Source of the DNA: Pelecanus crispus
Taxonomy: Eukaryota; Chordata; Aves; Pelecaniformes; Pelecanidae
Direction of reading: 5' to 3'
DNA: 64,000 nucleotides
Assembly (NCBI RefSeq): GCF_030463565.1
Contig: NC_134648.1
Location: 75,036,513 to 75,100,512 of the forward strand
Positions 11,573 to 22,631 of the stretch are shown in pieces (position 1 is the first letter of the stretch; every line of letters starts with the position of its first letter). The position numbers and the translations under genes are program-made. The notes beneath the pieces are model-generated. The model made no database searches and was not told the origin of the DNA. It was given only the letters and a program-made list of their open reading frames with translations.

Positions 11573-12689
11573 GAAATGTACTGATGAAGCTCATCTAAAA
11601 TAAAATAAAGTTTCACATAAGCCATAAGCAGGAGTCTTGAATCATCATGGATATTTAAAGACATTTAACATCAGAACAATAATTACTGCTCCTATTGTCC
11701 AGTCCGTCTATAATACATCCACAGTGCCATGCGAACTAAGAGGAGCCAACAAGTTCCAAAAAGGATGAGTGAAAATACAATACTCTAAACCCTGCTTTTC
11801 AGCACTATTAATTTATTTCTTTTCCTGATACTGGGGGCTGTAGGTTTTCATGATTACTGATTCCAACTCTTAAGTCCCCCTTGGAAAACAAAAAAAAGGT
11901 CTTCAACTGAGTATGCTGTTGCGGGCACGGCCTATCGCTGCTGTAGTGCTGGGAACCATTACCATAACCACTACCGTTACTGCTACCATTAACTGTAGCA
12001 GAAAGCAAACTTCCCAGGCAGCGTTCAAATACATTTTGTGGATTCAGTTTTGTCTGGCCCGTGCCAGCACTGTGGGTCGGGGTGGTCCTGCAGGTGAAAC
12101 GGACTCAGAGGAGAATGGTGATGCCTGCTAAGCAGCGCAAGAGGAACCGTGGCGGAGCAAACCGCATACTCCAGCCCCCAAACCTCGCTGGTGACACCCG
12201 GCTGGCCGCTTCCCGAGGCGGCAGCTGCAGTCACGGCTTTGGGCCCTCACCCAGCCTTTCCAGGCGGGACTTTTCTGTTTTAACATACAGCTGGCACGTA
12301 CCAGATTCACAGGGACTCAGTGGCGCAGGGCATCCGCAGCACAACTGCCAGGGTCCCGAGACAGTCTTGGCTGGGGACACCATGCCAATTTAGCTTTGCC
12401 AACTTAATACTGCTAATTTAGATTTGTAGCTGTGATTACAGTAATGTGCTTGGATTCAGCCAAGTTCATTTGAAGAGCTATACAAGATTAAAACCAAACC
12501 ACCAAGGTGCATTTACAAGTTTGGAAATACTATTACGAGATGAAACGGCGACATAAAGAGACGTAAACTTAAACCATAGCTTGAACGACAAGGTTATGAC
12601 AAGGTTACCCACCAGTGGACATGGGGCTTTTTTTGATTTTAGCAGACCTTTTGTCACTGACTCTGACAGTATCCTCCGGACAAAATGCC
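11573..12689. other. Non-coding
   Basis: AT-rich at 11580-11860, with a TACCATTACC-like imperfect simple stretch at about 11955-11995. No gene or recognised repeat. Confidence 0.5.
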
Positions 12690-13045
12690 CAGCACACGGC
12701 AAGAGTTGGACACAATGCGATGGGTGAACACGGGGCTGAAGGGTCCGGCTCAAAGGGTTGTAGCAAATGGGGCAACAGCTGGCTGGTGGCCGGTGACTGT
12801 CCCCCAGGGCTCAGGTTTAGGGCCAGTCCTCTCCAGCGTCTCCATCAGTGACCTGGGCAGGGAGGTGAGCGCGCACCGTGTACGCCTGCCAACGACACCG
12901 AATCAGGAGGAGGTCCCGAGTCCCTTGAGGGCAGAGCGGGCTTACGGAGAGGTCTTGGTGGATCAGAGCGCTGGGCCGTCACCGGCCCTGTCGACTGCAA
13001 CAAGGACAAATGCAGATTCAGTGCGTGGGACCTGATCCACCTGCC
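12690..13045 (+). mobile_element. Old, decayed CR1 reverse transcriptase fragment
   Basis: The frame starting at 12685 contains VPQGSGLGPVL, which corresponds to the conserved reverse transcriptase block written V-P-Q-G-S-x-L-G-P in CR1. Downstream the active-site region is degraded: an A-N-D-T-like remnant in another frame stands where A-D-D is expected. Flanking bases also resemble CR1 ORF2. The 3' part is missing. It points the opposite way to the CR1 that begins 35 bp further on. Confidence 0.6.
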
Positions 13046-13078
13046 CGTCCTCCCCAGCACACCCCCGCCCTCCATACA

Positions 13079-13690
13079 ATCACAGAATCGTTGAGGTTGG
13101 AAAAGCCCTTTAAGATCATCCAGTCCAACCATTAACCTACACTACCAAGCCCACACTAAGCCAATCAAGGGTAACCCAGACTGAACCATGTCCCCAAGTG
13201 CCACCTCTGCCCGTTTTTTGAACCCCTCCAGGGATGGGGACTCCCCCACCTCTCTGGGCAGCCTGTTCCAATGCTTGACCACCCTTTCCGTGAAGAAAGT
13301 TTTCCTAATATCCAACCTAAACCTCCCCTGGTGCAGCTTGAGCCCATTTCCTCTCGTCCTATCGCTAACTCCATGGGAGAAGAGACCAACACCCCCCTCC
13401 CTGCCCCCTCCTGCCAGGCAGTTGTAGAGAGCGATGAGGTCTCCCCTCAGCCTCCTCTTCTCCAGGCTGAACACCCCCAGCTCCCTCAGCCGCTCCCCAC
13501 CAGCCCTGTGCTCCAGACCCTGCCCCAGCTCCGCTGCCCTTCTCTGGACACGCCCCAGCACCCCAATGTCCTTCTTGTGCTGAGGGGCCCAAAACTGGAC
13601 ACAGCATTCCAGGTGCGGCCTCCCCAGCGCCGAGCACAGGGGCACAATCACCTCCCTGCTCCTGCTGGCCACGCTATTCCTGACACATGG
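13079..13690 (-). mobile_element. CR1 LINE, 5'-truncated, ORF2 C-terminus plus 3' UTR
   Basis: On the minus strand about 186 codons of the CR1 ORF2 C-terminal region are open ([11 protein letters not shown] start, R-G-N-G-L-K-L core, [11 protein letters not shown] motif). They are followed by the short 3' UTR and a single ATTCT-type tail unit at 13080-13090. The copy is well preserved but lacks the endonuclease and catalytic reverse transcriptase, so it is inactive. Confidence 0.95.
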
Positions 13691-14199
13691 CGGCAGCTTC
13701 ACAGCCCCGGAGGGTCAGCTCTGGGCAGGGCAGGCAGCTGCCCACGTGCAGGGGCGGCAGGAGGGAGAAGGAGGCCGTGCCCACAGGGACGTCGACGTGC
13801 CTGGCATCCACGCTGCACTGGGACTGGAGCACCCCAGCAGCTAGAGCCGGGGAGGAGCGGAGGGTGCCCTCGCACGAAACAGCAGGCCCCTGGCGAGCTT
13901 CTCCTCGCCGGGCCGCCCCACTCCGGCCCGGCAGACACACGGCACCATGGCGCCAAGCACCCCTCTGCAGAATGAGCCTCTCGGCCCGGGGCTGTCCCAG
14001 CACAGCACTGGCAAAGAGCGGGCCAGGCCCAGGAGGCCAAGCACCCCGGTACAGCCGGGCGCACACAGGCGGATCTGAGGATCTGAGGACTGAGGACGGC
14101 GGATCGCAGCCTGCGAACATGGCCCACGGCCACAGCTCCTTAGAGGAGGGAAATTGGACCATGGACGAGCACCCCGGGTCGCTTCCTGATCTGGTTAAA
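13691..14199. other. GC-rich non-coding stretch
   Basis: Strongly GC-rich. Several overlapping frames lack stops because of composition, and none resembles a known protein. Confidence 0.5.
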
Positions 14200-14201
14200 G
14201 C

Positions 14202-14286
14202 TGTCCCTGCTCACTGCAGGGGGGTTGGGCTAGATGACCTCTAAAGGTCCCTTCCAACCCAAAGCATTCTGTGATTCTATGATTCC
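14202..14286 (+). mobile_element. CR1 3' tail fragment of the type carried by the SINEs
   Basis: Starting at TCCCTGCTCACTGCAGG, the sequence closely follows the tail halves of the SINEs at 11430 and 18221, including the CCTTCCAACCCAAAGCATTC block, and ends in octamer repeats. It has no tRNA head. It may be a severely truncated copy of the partner CR1 or a headless SINE. Confidence 0.8.
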
Positions 14287-16301
14287 TATTTTTCAGGGCT
14301 CCAGTGAGTGCACCTCCGGGGGGCAGAGCCCGTGGGGAGAGCCAGCCCCGGCCCCTGGCCCTTGCCAGCAGGACAGCTCCAGGGGGGCAGTTCAGCCGCC
14401 ACGGTGCTCCCGACAAGGTGTGGGAGAGCGTGCAGGGACGGCTGACGGGTCCCAGGATGTCAGCCTTGCTCTGGGACATTTGGGCTCCGAGCCCCCGCTG
14501 CCAAGAGCAGCCCCCTGCGAAGGCAGCCCCCCCCGTGCCCGGAGCAGGGGCTCCCGGAGGTGCCCGTGCTCAGCCCCAGCAGGGGCCGGCTGAGGGGTCC
14601 GTCAGGGACCCCAAAGGCAGAGCACCCCACGGCCACGCACCCCGTGAGCCGCTCCCGGCAGCGCCCGGCTGCTCAGCAGCCTGACCTGGGGCGGGAGGGC
14701 TGACGGGCCTGCCCTGCCCTGGTCCGTGCAGCTCTTCCCAATTCCAGCCCGGCCCGGGGGGCTACGCCAGAGACGGGGCTGGGCCAGCACCAGCACGGCT
14801 GTTGTAAAATCCACCAAGTCCGTCAGCTCTCCGCACTGCGGCTCGGGAAACTGCTGGGGGCAGGTGCTGGGGGAGAAACGAGGAGGGCAGAGGAAAGCAG
14901 GCACGCTGTTTCTCTCGGGCTGTGTCCGAGCCCCTCACAGGAGCCTGTCTCCACGCTGAGCTGTCTTAATAAAAGCCAGAGGTGCCCGTGGGCTCCCACC
15001 GCTGCCCAGCGTCCAGCTGCTCCTGGTAAACACTTCCTTATCCACCCTTATCAGGTTTTTTTAGTGTCACAGAAGTTGTACTACAAATACGAGCAAAGCT
15101 TAAAAAAAGCTGTGTGTTTGCACAAATGCTCACACGTGCTCTAAGATCCATGCATCAAGCAAAGATGTACCGACATTTGCAGCTGAAGACCAGCACTGGA
15201 TGCTTCAGTTGATAGAAACAGCAAAAGCACGCTTGCATCTCAGTGAGCAGGCCGGTGCCCAGCCTGCGTGCCTCCACGGTGCCCAGGGACAGCCCGTCCT
15301 TCCCAGGCTGGACGTCACCCTCCCGCCGCAGCGGCAGCAAAAATATTTCACCGCCTCGCTGAAAGAACTCAGAGTATTTCCTCATAGGGGTGCTTGGCAT
15401 AGTACGCGGTCTCATGGCTACGGCCCACAACTGAGAGATTCCAGAAGACAGCAGGAACCACAGGATCTGGTGGCTTAGAGGAACAGCCACCGTAAGAAGA
15501 CGTGTCCCTTGAAAGTCAGCCGGGCTGCGTGTCCTCTCCTTTCCCAGCACACTTTGTCCCACACACAGATAACTCGCAGTGACAGCAGCACTGACACAGT
15601 TTACAGCTTGTTGCAGAAAACACCTTTTCGACTAAGCAAAGCATTATCTGATTCTCATTACTTGCTTAAAAAATAAAAAAGAAAAAGAAAGCACATTATT
15701 AACATAAAACGAATAGAGAAATGCTAGTTTCCTAGGAAGGTGCTCATTGCTTTCATTTACTACTTGGTGTCTGCAAAAAGATAGGGATAGTCAAGCTCCT
15801 CATGTGACATTTGTGATTCATGCAAAAAAAGGCTCTCAAATACAATTTTTTAAATCAATTTTGTTGCTGCATTTGATAATTTGAGTTATTCAATCTGTCT
15901 ATAAAAACTAACTACAAATTACAGCGGGCTGCACAGCTCAGTGCCATACAGATGTGAAAATTGTGTCTCCTAAGTGCAAACAACCCCGTCATCTCCCGGG
16001 GCACGCTGCCTTCGGGGCTGGGGCAGACTGCCTGCTGCTCTCCTGTCGACCTGAAATGACTGAACTGAGGCATTGTCCCCGGAACGCTGTTTCTGTTTCA
16101 GAGCAGAGGAAGTCCTTCCCCTTAATTCACTTCTCCCAGCTATAGAGCGGGTCCGACAGCAGCTCGGCAGAGCCTGGGCTCGTGGCGACCGGGACCCGTC
16201 TTCCCTGTCACGCCCTTCCCACCTCTGCCCTGGCAGCTCTCAGGTGGGGCACGCCAACACGATGGACAACAATTCAGCATTTCTTCCCTTGCTGGGTGTT
16301 T
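14287..16301. other. Non-coding
   Basis: GC-rich to about 15000, then more AT-rich (15600-15930). No gene or recognised repeat. Confidence 0.5.
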
Positions 16302-16695
16302 CTCATAGAATCATAGAATCGTTTAGGTTGGAAAAGACCTTTAAGATCATCCAGTCCAACCATCAGCCTAACCCTACCAAGTCCACACTAAACCAATCAA
16401 GGGGAGAGTAGTAATTAATTTCATGTTTATGGCTTGGTGGCTGGATTAATTTTTTAATGAGAGTAAACCTAGGAGTCATTAAGGTTGGAAAGGATCTCTA
16501 AGCTCATCAGTCCTACCATCAACCCAACACCCCCATGCCCACTAAACCATGTCCCCAAGTGCCACGTCTGCCCGTTTTTTTAACACCTCCAGGGATGGGG
16601 ACTCCACCACCTCTCTGGGCAGCCTGTTCCAATTCTTGACCACCCTTTCCGTGAAGACATTTCTCCTAATATCCAATCTCATGTAGCTTCTGGCT
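16302..16695 (-). mobile_element. CR1 LINE with duplicated 3' tail module, copy 1
   Basis: On the plus strand an octamer tail and first 3' module (16302-16405) are followed by a 70-bp AT-rich linker (TTTATGGCTTGGTGGCTGG core). A second, diverged tail module (about 16480-16550) comes next, and then the usual CR1 coding end, broken off near 16695. The same order is seen at 28645 and 44745. Confidence 0.85.
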
Positions 16696-18220
16696 CCATC
16701 TCAGCTGTGCTCCCAGTGAGGACTTCGGGCGCCTGCTGCCCCAGTCCCGGGGGCTGTAAACCAGCCGTCCCAGCACGGAGGAAGTACCCTGCGCTCGGCT
16801 GGGACGAAGCCCGTGCTCAGGCAGGGTGCAGGGAGAGCCGGGGCAGGCCCTCCAGCCCCCGGCACTGCACACTGCACAGCAGGACCTGCCAGAGGGGGAC
16901 GGCTCGCTGCCACCAAGCCAGGCGCTGGCACCCCTCTCCCACCCCTTCCAAGAGAATCCAGGCCACCGCAGCCGGGAGCCACCTCTCCTCCGAGGATGGC
17001 AGACTCCAGCAGCACCCGGCGCTCCCCTGGGCACACGCGGACCCCGCCGTCCAGGATCTCCCGAGAAGGCAGACCCCAGTCAGAAACCCTGCAGGGTTTT
17101 GCCAGGCAAGGTCCGGCGCAGAGGCACAGCCCGAGTGCCCCAGCCCGCACAGCGCACGGCCGCACCAAAGCCTCCCGCCCAGCGCTGCCGGCGCGCTGCG
17201 CCTGCGGGGCGAGCAGCAGCGCCGTGCCTGCCTCAAGGGGCCCTGAGCGGCAGTGGGCTATGAAAATAAATGACCACCCACCGGTTCTAGCAACAAATTG
17301 AGGTCATGTAAAGAGCTGATGAATTTGAAATTTCTGCCTGGAATTGATCCAAGGGACACAGGAATGAAATGCAATGTTTGCCAGGCTGAGATTGCTTCTT
17401 TTTTTTCCTGATGTGTGGCTTTCTGGGGGTTTTTTGCCCCCATCTTTTTTTGGGAGCAATAGGTTTTATGATACTTAGAGCAGCATCGGCTGATGTGTCC
17501 GGTGCTACAGAAGGTCATATGCATATTGTGAATTGCATAACACACGGAAGCAGCGGGATCCAGGAGACAGTAATTAATTAGCTAACGATTTCCACTGCAT
17601 CCGATTCTGTTCAGATGGTAGGTGCTACACAAACTCTGCGTGCCAGGGAAACCCAGCGCGGCACACCGGTAGCTATTCAGAGCCAGCTGCTAATATGGTG
17701 CCTGGCTCAGACATAATCTGTCATCACTAAGGTCATGACAGCAGCTATTGACTGCCTTTCCTACTCCTCCAGGCCTCAGCAGAAGTTGCCATTTTCAAGG
17801 TCTTTGCAAATGCAATTTCGTGGTGGGAAAAAAAAAGTCTAGAAGCTGATGATCTTCACCTGCTGGGGATGAAGGATGGGGAAATAGCTGACACCAGTCA
17901 CCAAAGGCATCCTGCAGCCATGCTAAAATGGGTGCATACAAATGGAGATGCTGTGATATATGGCACACGAGCTGCTAAAACTACTTAAGCAGAGAACAAG
18001 GAGCTTCAGTTTCACAAAGGTCAATGATTTGTAAACACTCCTGAGTGTTTTGCTGAATCGGAAACAAAGCACCTAAGAAAACAGAAACATTCCGATCACA
18101 GAACCTCTCCAAGAGGTTCCCGGCGGGCTCTGCTGGCCGCCCAGCTGCTGCACGGGCCAGGACCACCGTGGGCTCGGAACTCCCCGCCAGCCGCAAAGCC
18201 CTCCCACGTGAGGAGCCACG
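16696..18220. other. Non-coding, GC-rich then AT-rich
   Basis: 16700-17240 is GC-rich with compositional open frames. 17260-17960 is AT-rich, unique-looking sequence with TAATTAATTAG at about 17572-17582. It could be a conserved non-coding element, but that cannot be shown here. Confidence 0.4.
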
Positions 18221-18345
18221 TAGAATCATAGAATCATAGAATGCTTTTGGGTTGGAAGGGACCTTGAGAGATCATCGAGCCCAACCCCCCCTGCAATGAG
18301 CAGGGATTGAACCCGTGACCTTGGCGTTATTAGCACCATGCTCTC
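18221..18345 (-). mobile_element. tRNA-Ile/CR1 composite SINE, second copy, 5'-truncated
   Basis: It has the same structure as the copy at 11430: octamer tail at 18221-18242, CR1 tail, B box and anticodon region. It stops inside the tRNA head at about 18345, so the A box is gone. 5' truncation within the head is what target-primed reverse transcription by a LINE produces. It differs from the first copy at several bases (for example GCGTTATT against GCATTATT). Confidence 0.85.
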
Positions 18346-19802
18346 CCGACGCAGGCAGCAAGGAGCCCTCCGCTGCAAGGCAGCTCCTTCTCATACCCAG
18401 CCTGCCTCTTCGCTTCGTGGGGAGGACGTAACGTTCTGGTTCTTCGACGTGTGTAACACTTGCTGCAGGACTGAACAGGTTCATCACCACGGGGAGGCAT
18501 GCTACGGGGGAAATAGTGCGGCCCCGGCTCGTTAAAGGGCTTCAAACGCTGCAGCAACTGCAGCTGCACCCCCTCTAACCTCTGGGAATTTTGAAAGCTA
18601 CAGGACATCAGCCTGTGCTTGCTGCAGGGCCTCCCTTGGCGCGCCTGATGCCGCCACGGGGGTGGTCCTGCGCGCTACAGAGGTTGGGTGCCCCTGTCAA
18701 TAACGAAGCGCAGCCCAGCGCTGGAGGCATGCCGGCTCATGGGCTGATTCACCTGGCTGCTCCCGTTTGCCTCCAGCCTTAAGCTGCAAACGATGCGCGT
18801 GCAACGCAGTGCATTCTGGGAGGCAATTTTTCTCCCTGTAATGAGGTCTAAACTGGCAAGATTAAAGTGAACAATAACAATTATTTTAATTAAAGACATT
18901 TCTCGAGAAAGCAGAGCTGGTATCAGTAAGCCCTAGACCGTGCCGTGCGCCTGGCTGACGTCTCAGAGCAAAGCTTCTGCTGTTTTCACAGCCGGCGGCG
19001 GGGCAGTGCCGAAGATAAAGGGCGAGGTGGTCCCCGCAGGGAGCTCGTGGGGGCCCGCACCCCCTGCCCGGAGCGTGCCGCCCTCCGTGGCGGGCAGAGG
19101 CACGGAGCGGGACAGCGCAGAGAGCAGGGCAGCAGCGGGGGGACGCCCGGGAGCAGGAGCCAGCAGACCGGGCAGGGCAGGGCTGGGAGCGGCTCTTCAC
19201 CGGGGGGTGGCTGAGGAAGCAATAGTGCTGCGGAGTCACCGTGCCCCTTGGAGGGACGGGGCTCAGCGCGTGGCTGGAAGCAGCACTGGGCATCCTTCGC
19301 CTGCTGCCGGTGCGGCGCTGGGAAGGTGCTCCCGGGCCAGGACCACACCAGCACATCCCGCCCGCCGGCGCTTTCTGTAAGCAGCCACAGAGCTGGAGCT
19401 GGAAACAAGGGTTAGACTGACCTTTCATCCGAGCCACAAAGTCCCTCTCCAATTCTGTCTGAGGCAGAAAATCAACTGGTTTTCTCCAGAAAGAAATCAG
19501 GTGAGCACAATGCTGCGGTGTGGACAGCAAAACTGCCAGCTAGAGCTTCCAGGAGGCAGAGGGTGCTTAAATCAGCAAGTAATGGCAGCAAGGCGGGCAA
19601 GGCAGGACGGAAGGCAGGATGCGAGGGGGGGTGAAGGTGAGTCTCCCCGCTCTGCCCGGCCCAGCCGAGGGCCAGGGCAGGGCATGCTTCTGCCTTTCGG
19701 CGCTGGGCCCTTGTGCCCTGCCCAGGGCTGCAGAGGGGAGGACGGGCAGATCTCCCACCAGGTCACCATGGAAGGATCCCGGCCCGCCGCGGCCCACGGA
19801 GC
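18346..19802. other. Non-coding with a GC/CpG-rich core
   Basis: 18940-19370 is CpG-rich and could be a small CpG island. No exon or promoter element is identifiable. The remainder shows nothing. Confidence 0.4.
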
Positions 19803-20112
19803 ATCATAGAATCATAGAATCATAGAATCACAGAATCACAGAATCATTGAATCGTTTAGGTTGGAAAAGCCCTTTAAGATCATCCAGTCCAACCATTAAC
19901 CTACACTACCAAGTCCACACTAAACCAATCAAGGGTAGACCAGACTGAACCATGTCCCCAAGTGCCACCTCTGCCCGTTTTTTGAACACTTCCAGGGATG
20001 GGGACTCCCCCACCTCTCTGGGCAGCCTGTTCCAATTCTTGACCACCCTTTCTGTGAAGAATTTTTTGCTAATTTCCAACCTAAACCTCCCCTGGCGCAG
20101 CTTAAGCCCATC
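19803..20112 (-). mobile_element. CR1 LINE, 5'-truncated, with a long octamer tail
   Basis: The 3' end (plus-strand left side) carries about six octamer-type ATTCT/ATTCTGTG units at 19803-19852. The short 3' UTR and about 70 codons of the ORF2 end follow, truncated at about 20112. Confidence 0.93.
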
Positions 20113-22174
20113 ACAGCACCGCAGGAACCCGGCATGGGAGCAACGTGCCAAGCCGCAGCCACGCTTGCACCAGAGCCAGCAGCAGGTCTCCCGAACCTGA
20201 GGCTGCTCCGGTCTATGTTTTCCTGCCTGAGCATCTCCCAGCGAGGCCACGAGAGCACCCACCGCTGCATGGCACTGGGCAGCCGCGGGCCGGGGGTCCA
20301 GCATGCCAAAGAGCAGCGCTGGCAGCCAGAGCCCGGCTCTGGTACCCCAACTCCAGCTGCCCTCGGCTTCAGTCTGGGACCACGCCAGCCAAACGGCTGT
20401 GATAACGGGCCAGTCATTGCTTTATAGCAGGACAAAATGCCCTCCCTGTCAGTATATTAACTTCTTAATTGCTTTATTAATCAATTAACCATTTACTAAA
20501 TTGGCACAGTTAAATTTCTGAGGAAGAGTGCAAATATTAACCTGCTAGAAAAAATATTGGCTGCTGCATAACAACAATGATGGTGTGTGCTGGCACGTCT
20601 GCTTGCCCGGGCCAGGCATGGCAAGGGCGATACAGGGCAGCCCCAGTGTGTGGGAGGCAGCACTCCCCACCTCCCCTGCGCTCGCTGGGAGCCACCCGGA
20701 CGGAAGGCTTGGCACTAGGAAGCGCTAGGCACGACAACAGTAAAAAATAATTACATCATCCAGGGCACTGGGCATAGAGAGTGGCATGCAGCATACCCAG
20801 AAACAAACCCATGAAACACCAGCTACCTCCAAGTGATTAACGCTTTGATGCACAAACACAGCACTTTTTTTTTTTTTTTTTTGTATTCTCGTGTGCACAG
20901 TAAGCCTTTCTCTGAAGGAAGGAGTGGTTATGCGAACTATCAGGGAGTCCCTCACTCAGGCACGTACCAATGTCCTAAAGACACTTTGTAAGAAAAACCT
21001 GTATCTGGAGAATATTGCCTGTGCACGATTACAGACAGGCAGGGCTGGCTGCACCCGCAGCCGAGGCAGGTCAAGGCGCTGGGCATCTGGTGACACAGCA
21101 CAAGGGCACCGAGATCATTGTCTGGCATGGGGGGAACCACCACCAGACCAAGCTGTAACCCAGGAAAACAGCGTTCCCAGGGGAATGGCCAGAGCTGGAA
21201 GGTCAGTGACAGAGAGCAAATAGGGGCAAATGCAAGCAAACTAGCACGAGGAGGTTGGGGGTGGAAGCGAGCAGCTTCAGGCAGGAGCCAGCTCACACTG
21301 GGCACGACAGCCGCGTCCCTTAAAGCCAGGGGTGCTGCCTGCGACTGGGGACCGACCCCACCGCTCGTGTGGGACTAATGGAAACAAGGGGTACCAGTGC
21401 AACTGTCACACCGCCGGACTGTCACTGCCGACAGTCGCCAGCCCTACGCAGCCGGCACAGCCGCCGGCACAGCACGGCTCCCTCGTGCAGCTCGGCCGCG
21501 GCCAGCGAAGGGCTCCGTGCTGAGACACAGGAGCCCCCTTACACCTCGTCTACAGCGAGGTCTGATTTCCTGATGCATCTCAATTTTCCCCACTGTGATG
21601 GGCAATATAGCAGAGAGGGGTGTGAACCACCCCCTCACTGCACCCTTTGACACATCCCTCCAGTGTTCCAGCACGTTGGTGAGACGGGACAGCTGGGGGT
21701 ATCCTAATTCCTAACGCCTGGGTCTGCGTATGGCACAATATATCACACCACGTTTCATTTTTGAAGTTTCCAATTAAGTGTAGTTCAGAAAGCTGCTAGC
21801 AGATTTCAAGCACGCGTGCAACAAAACTTTCACGCAGAGTTGGTCAACTGTTTCAGATGTTTTCATTTGTAAATGTGCATACAGAACCACAATTACTAAC
21901 TAGTCCTCATGAGTCTCCCAATTTGTTTTCTTGTGACTTTTCACAGCCAGCAGCATTTGCCCTGGCTCAAGTGGCTGATCCGGTTTACACCTTTCACTGA
22001 GGGGTTTGAAGTCTCTGCTGAAGGACCACCAGAAGGAAATGACCCATGAGCACCCATGCAGACGAGGGGGCTGACACGGACACGAGGGGAAGCACTGGCT
22101 ATTTCGGGTGTGCAGCTTCTCATCCACCCGGAAAAACACCCAACAGCCTGAAGCAGCCTCAGGGGTTTGCTGCG
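20113..22174. other. Non-coding
   Basis: It contains an 18-base T run at 20865-20882 and AT-rich sequence at 20440-20570 and 21710-21900. No gene or recognised repeat. Confidence 0.5.
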
Positions 22175-22631
22175 TGTCCTGGTGTCGGCTGGGATAGAGT
22201 TAATTTTCTTCCCAGCAGCAGGCACAGTGCTGTGGTTTGGATTTAGGATGGGAACAATGCTGATCACACGCTGATGGTTTAGTTGGTGCTGAGCAGTGCT
22301 GACACCAGGCAAGGGCTTTTCAGCTTCCCCTGCTCTGCCAGGGGCACAAGGAGCTGGGAGGGGGCACAGCCAGAACAGTTGATCCCAACTGCCCCAAGGG
22401 CCATTCCATACCATACGGCGTCATGGGCAGTATAGAAACTGGGGGGGTGTAATATTGTTGTTATTATTATCATTACTATTTTACTTTATTTCAATTGTTG
22501 AACTGTTCTTGTCTCAGCCCAGGAGTGTTTCTCACTGTCACTCCTCCGATTCTCTCCCCCATCCCCTCGGGGCAGGGGCAGTGAGCGATGGCTGCGTGGT
22601 GCTGAGCTGGGGCTGGGGCTGAGCCACGACA
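22175..22631 (+). mobile_element. Solo LTR of an ERVL-like endogenous retrovirus, internally deleted
   Basis: It begins TGTCCTGGTG and ends CCACGACA, the TG...CA ends of an LTR. It aligns along its length with the LTRs at 24752 and 47297 but lacks about 108 bp after the GGGGGGGT block (near 22450). The flanks CTGCG and CTGAG match at four of five bases, consistent with an aged 5-bp target duplication. No retroviral coding sequence is attached. Confidence 0.9.

Noticed and set aside
13142..13702. 186-residue frame as a host gene
   Set aside because: It is the C-terminal part of CR1 ORF2, found again at 28645, 36119, 40762, 44745, 48418, 53812 and 62668.
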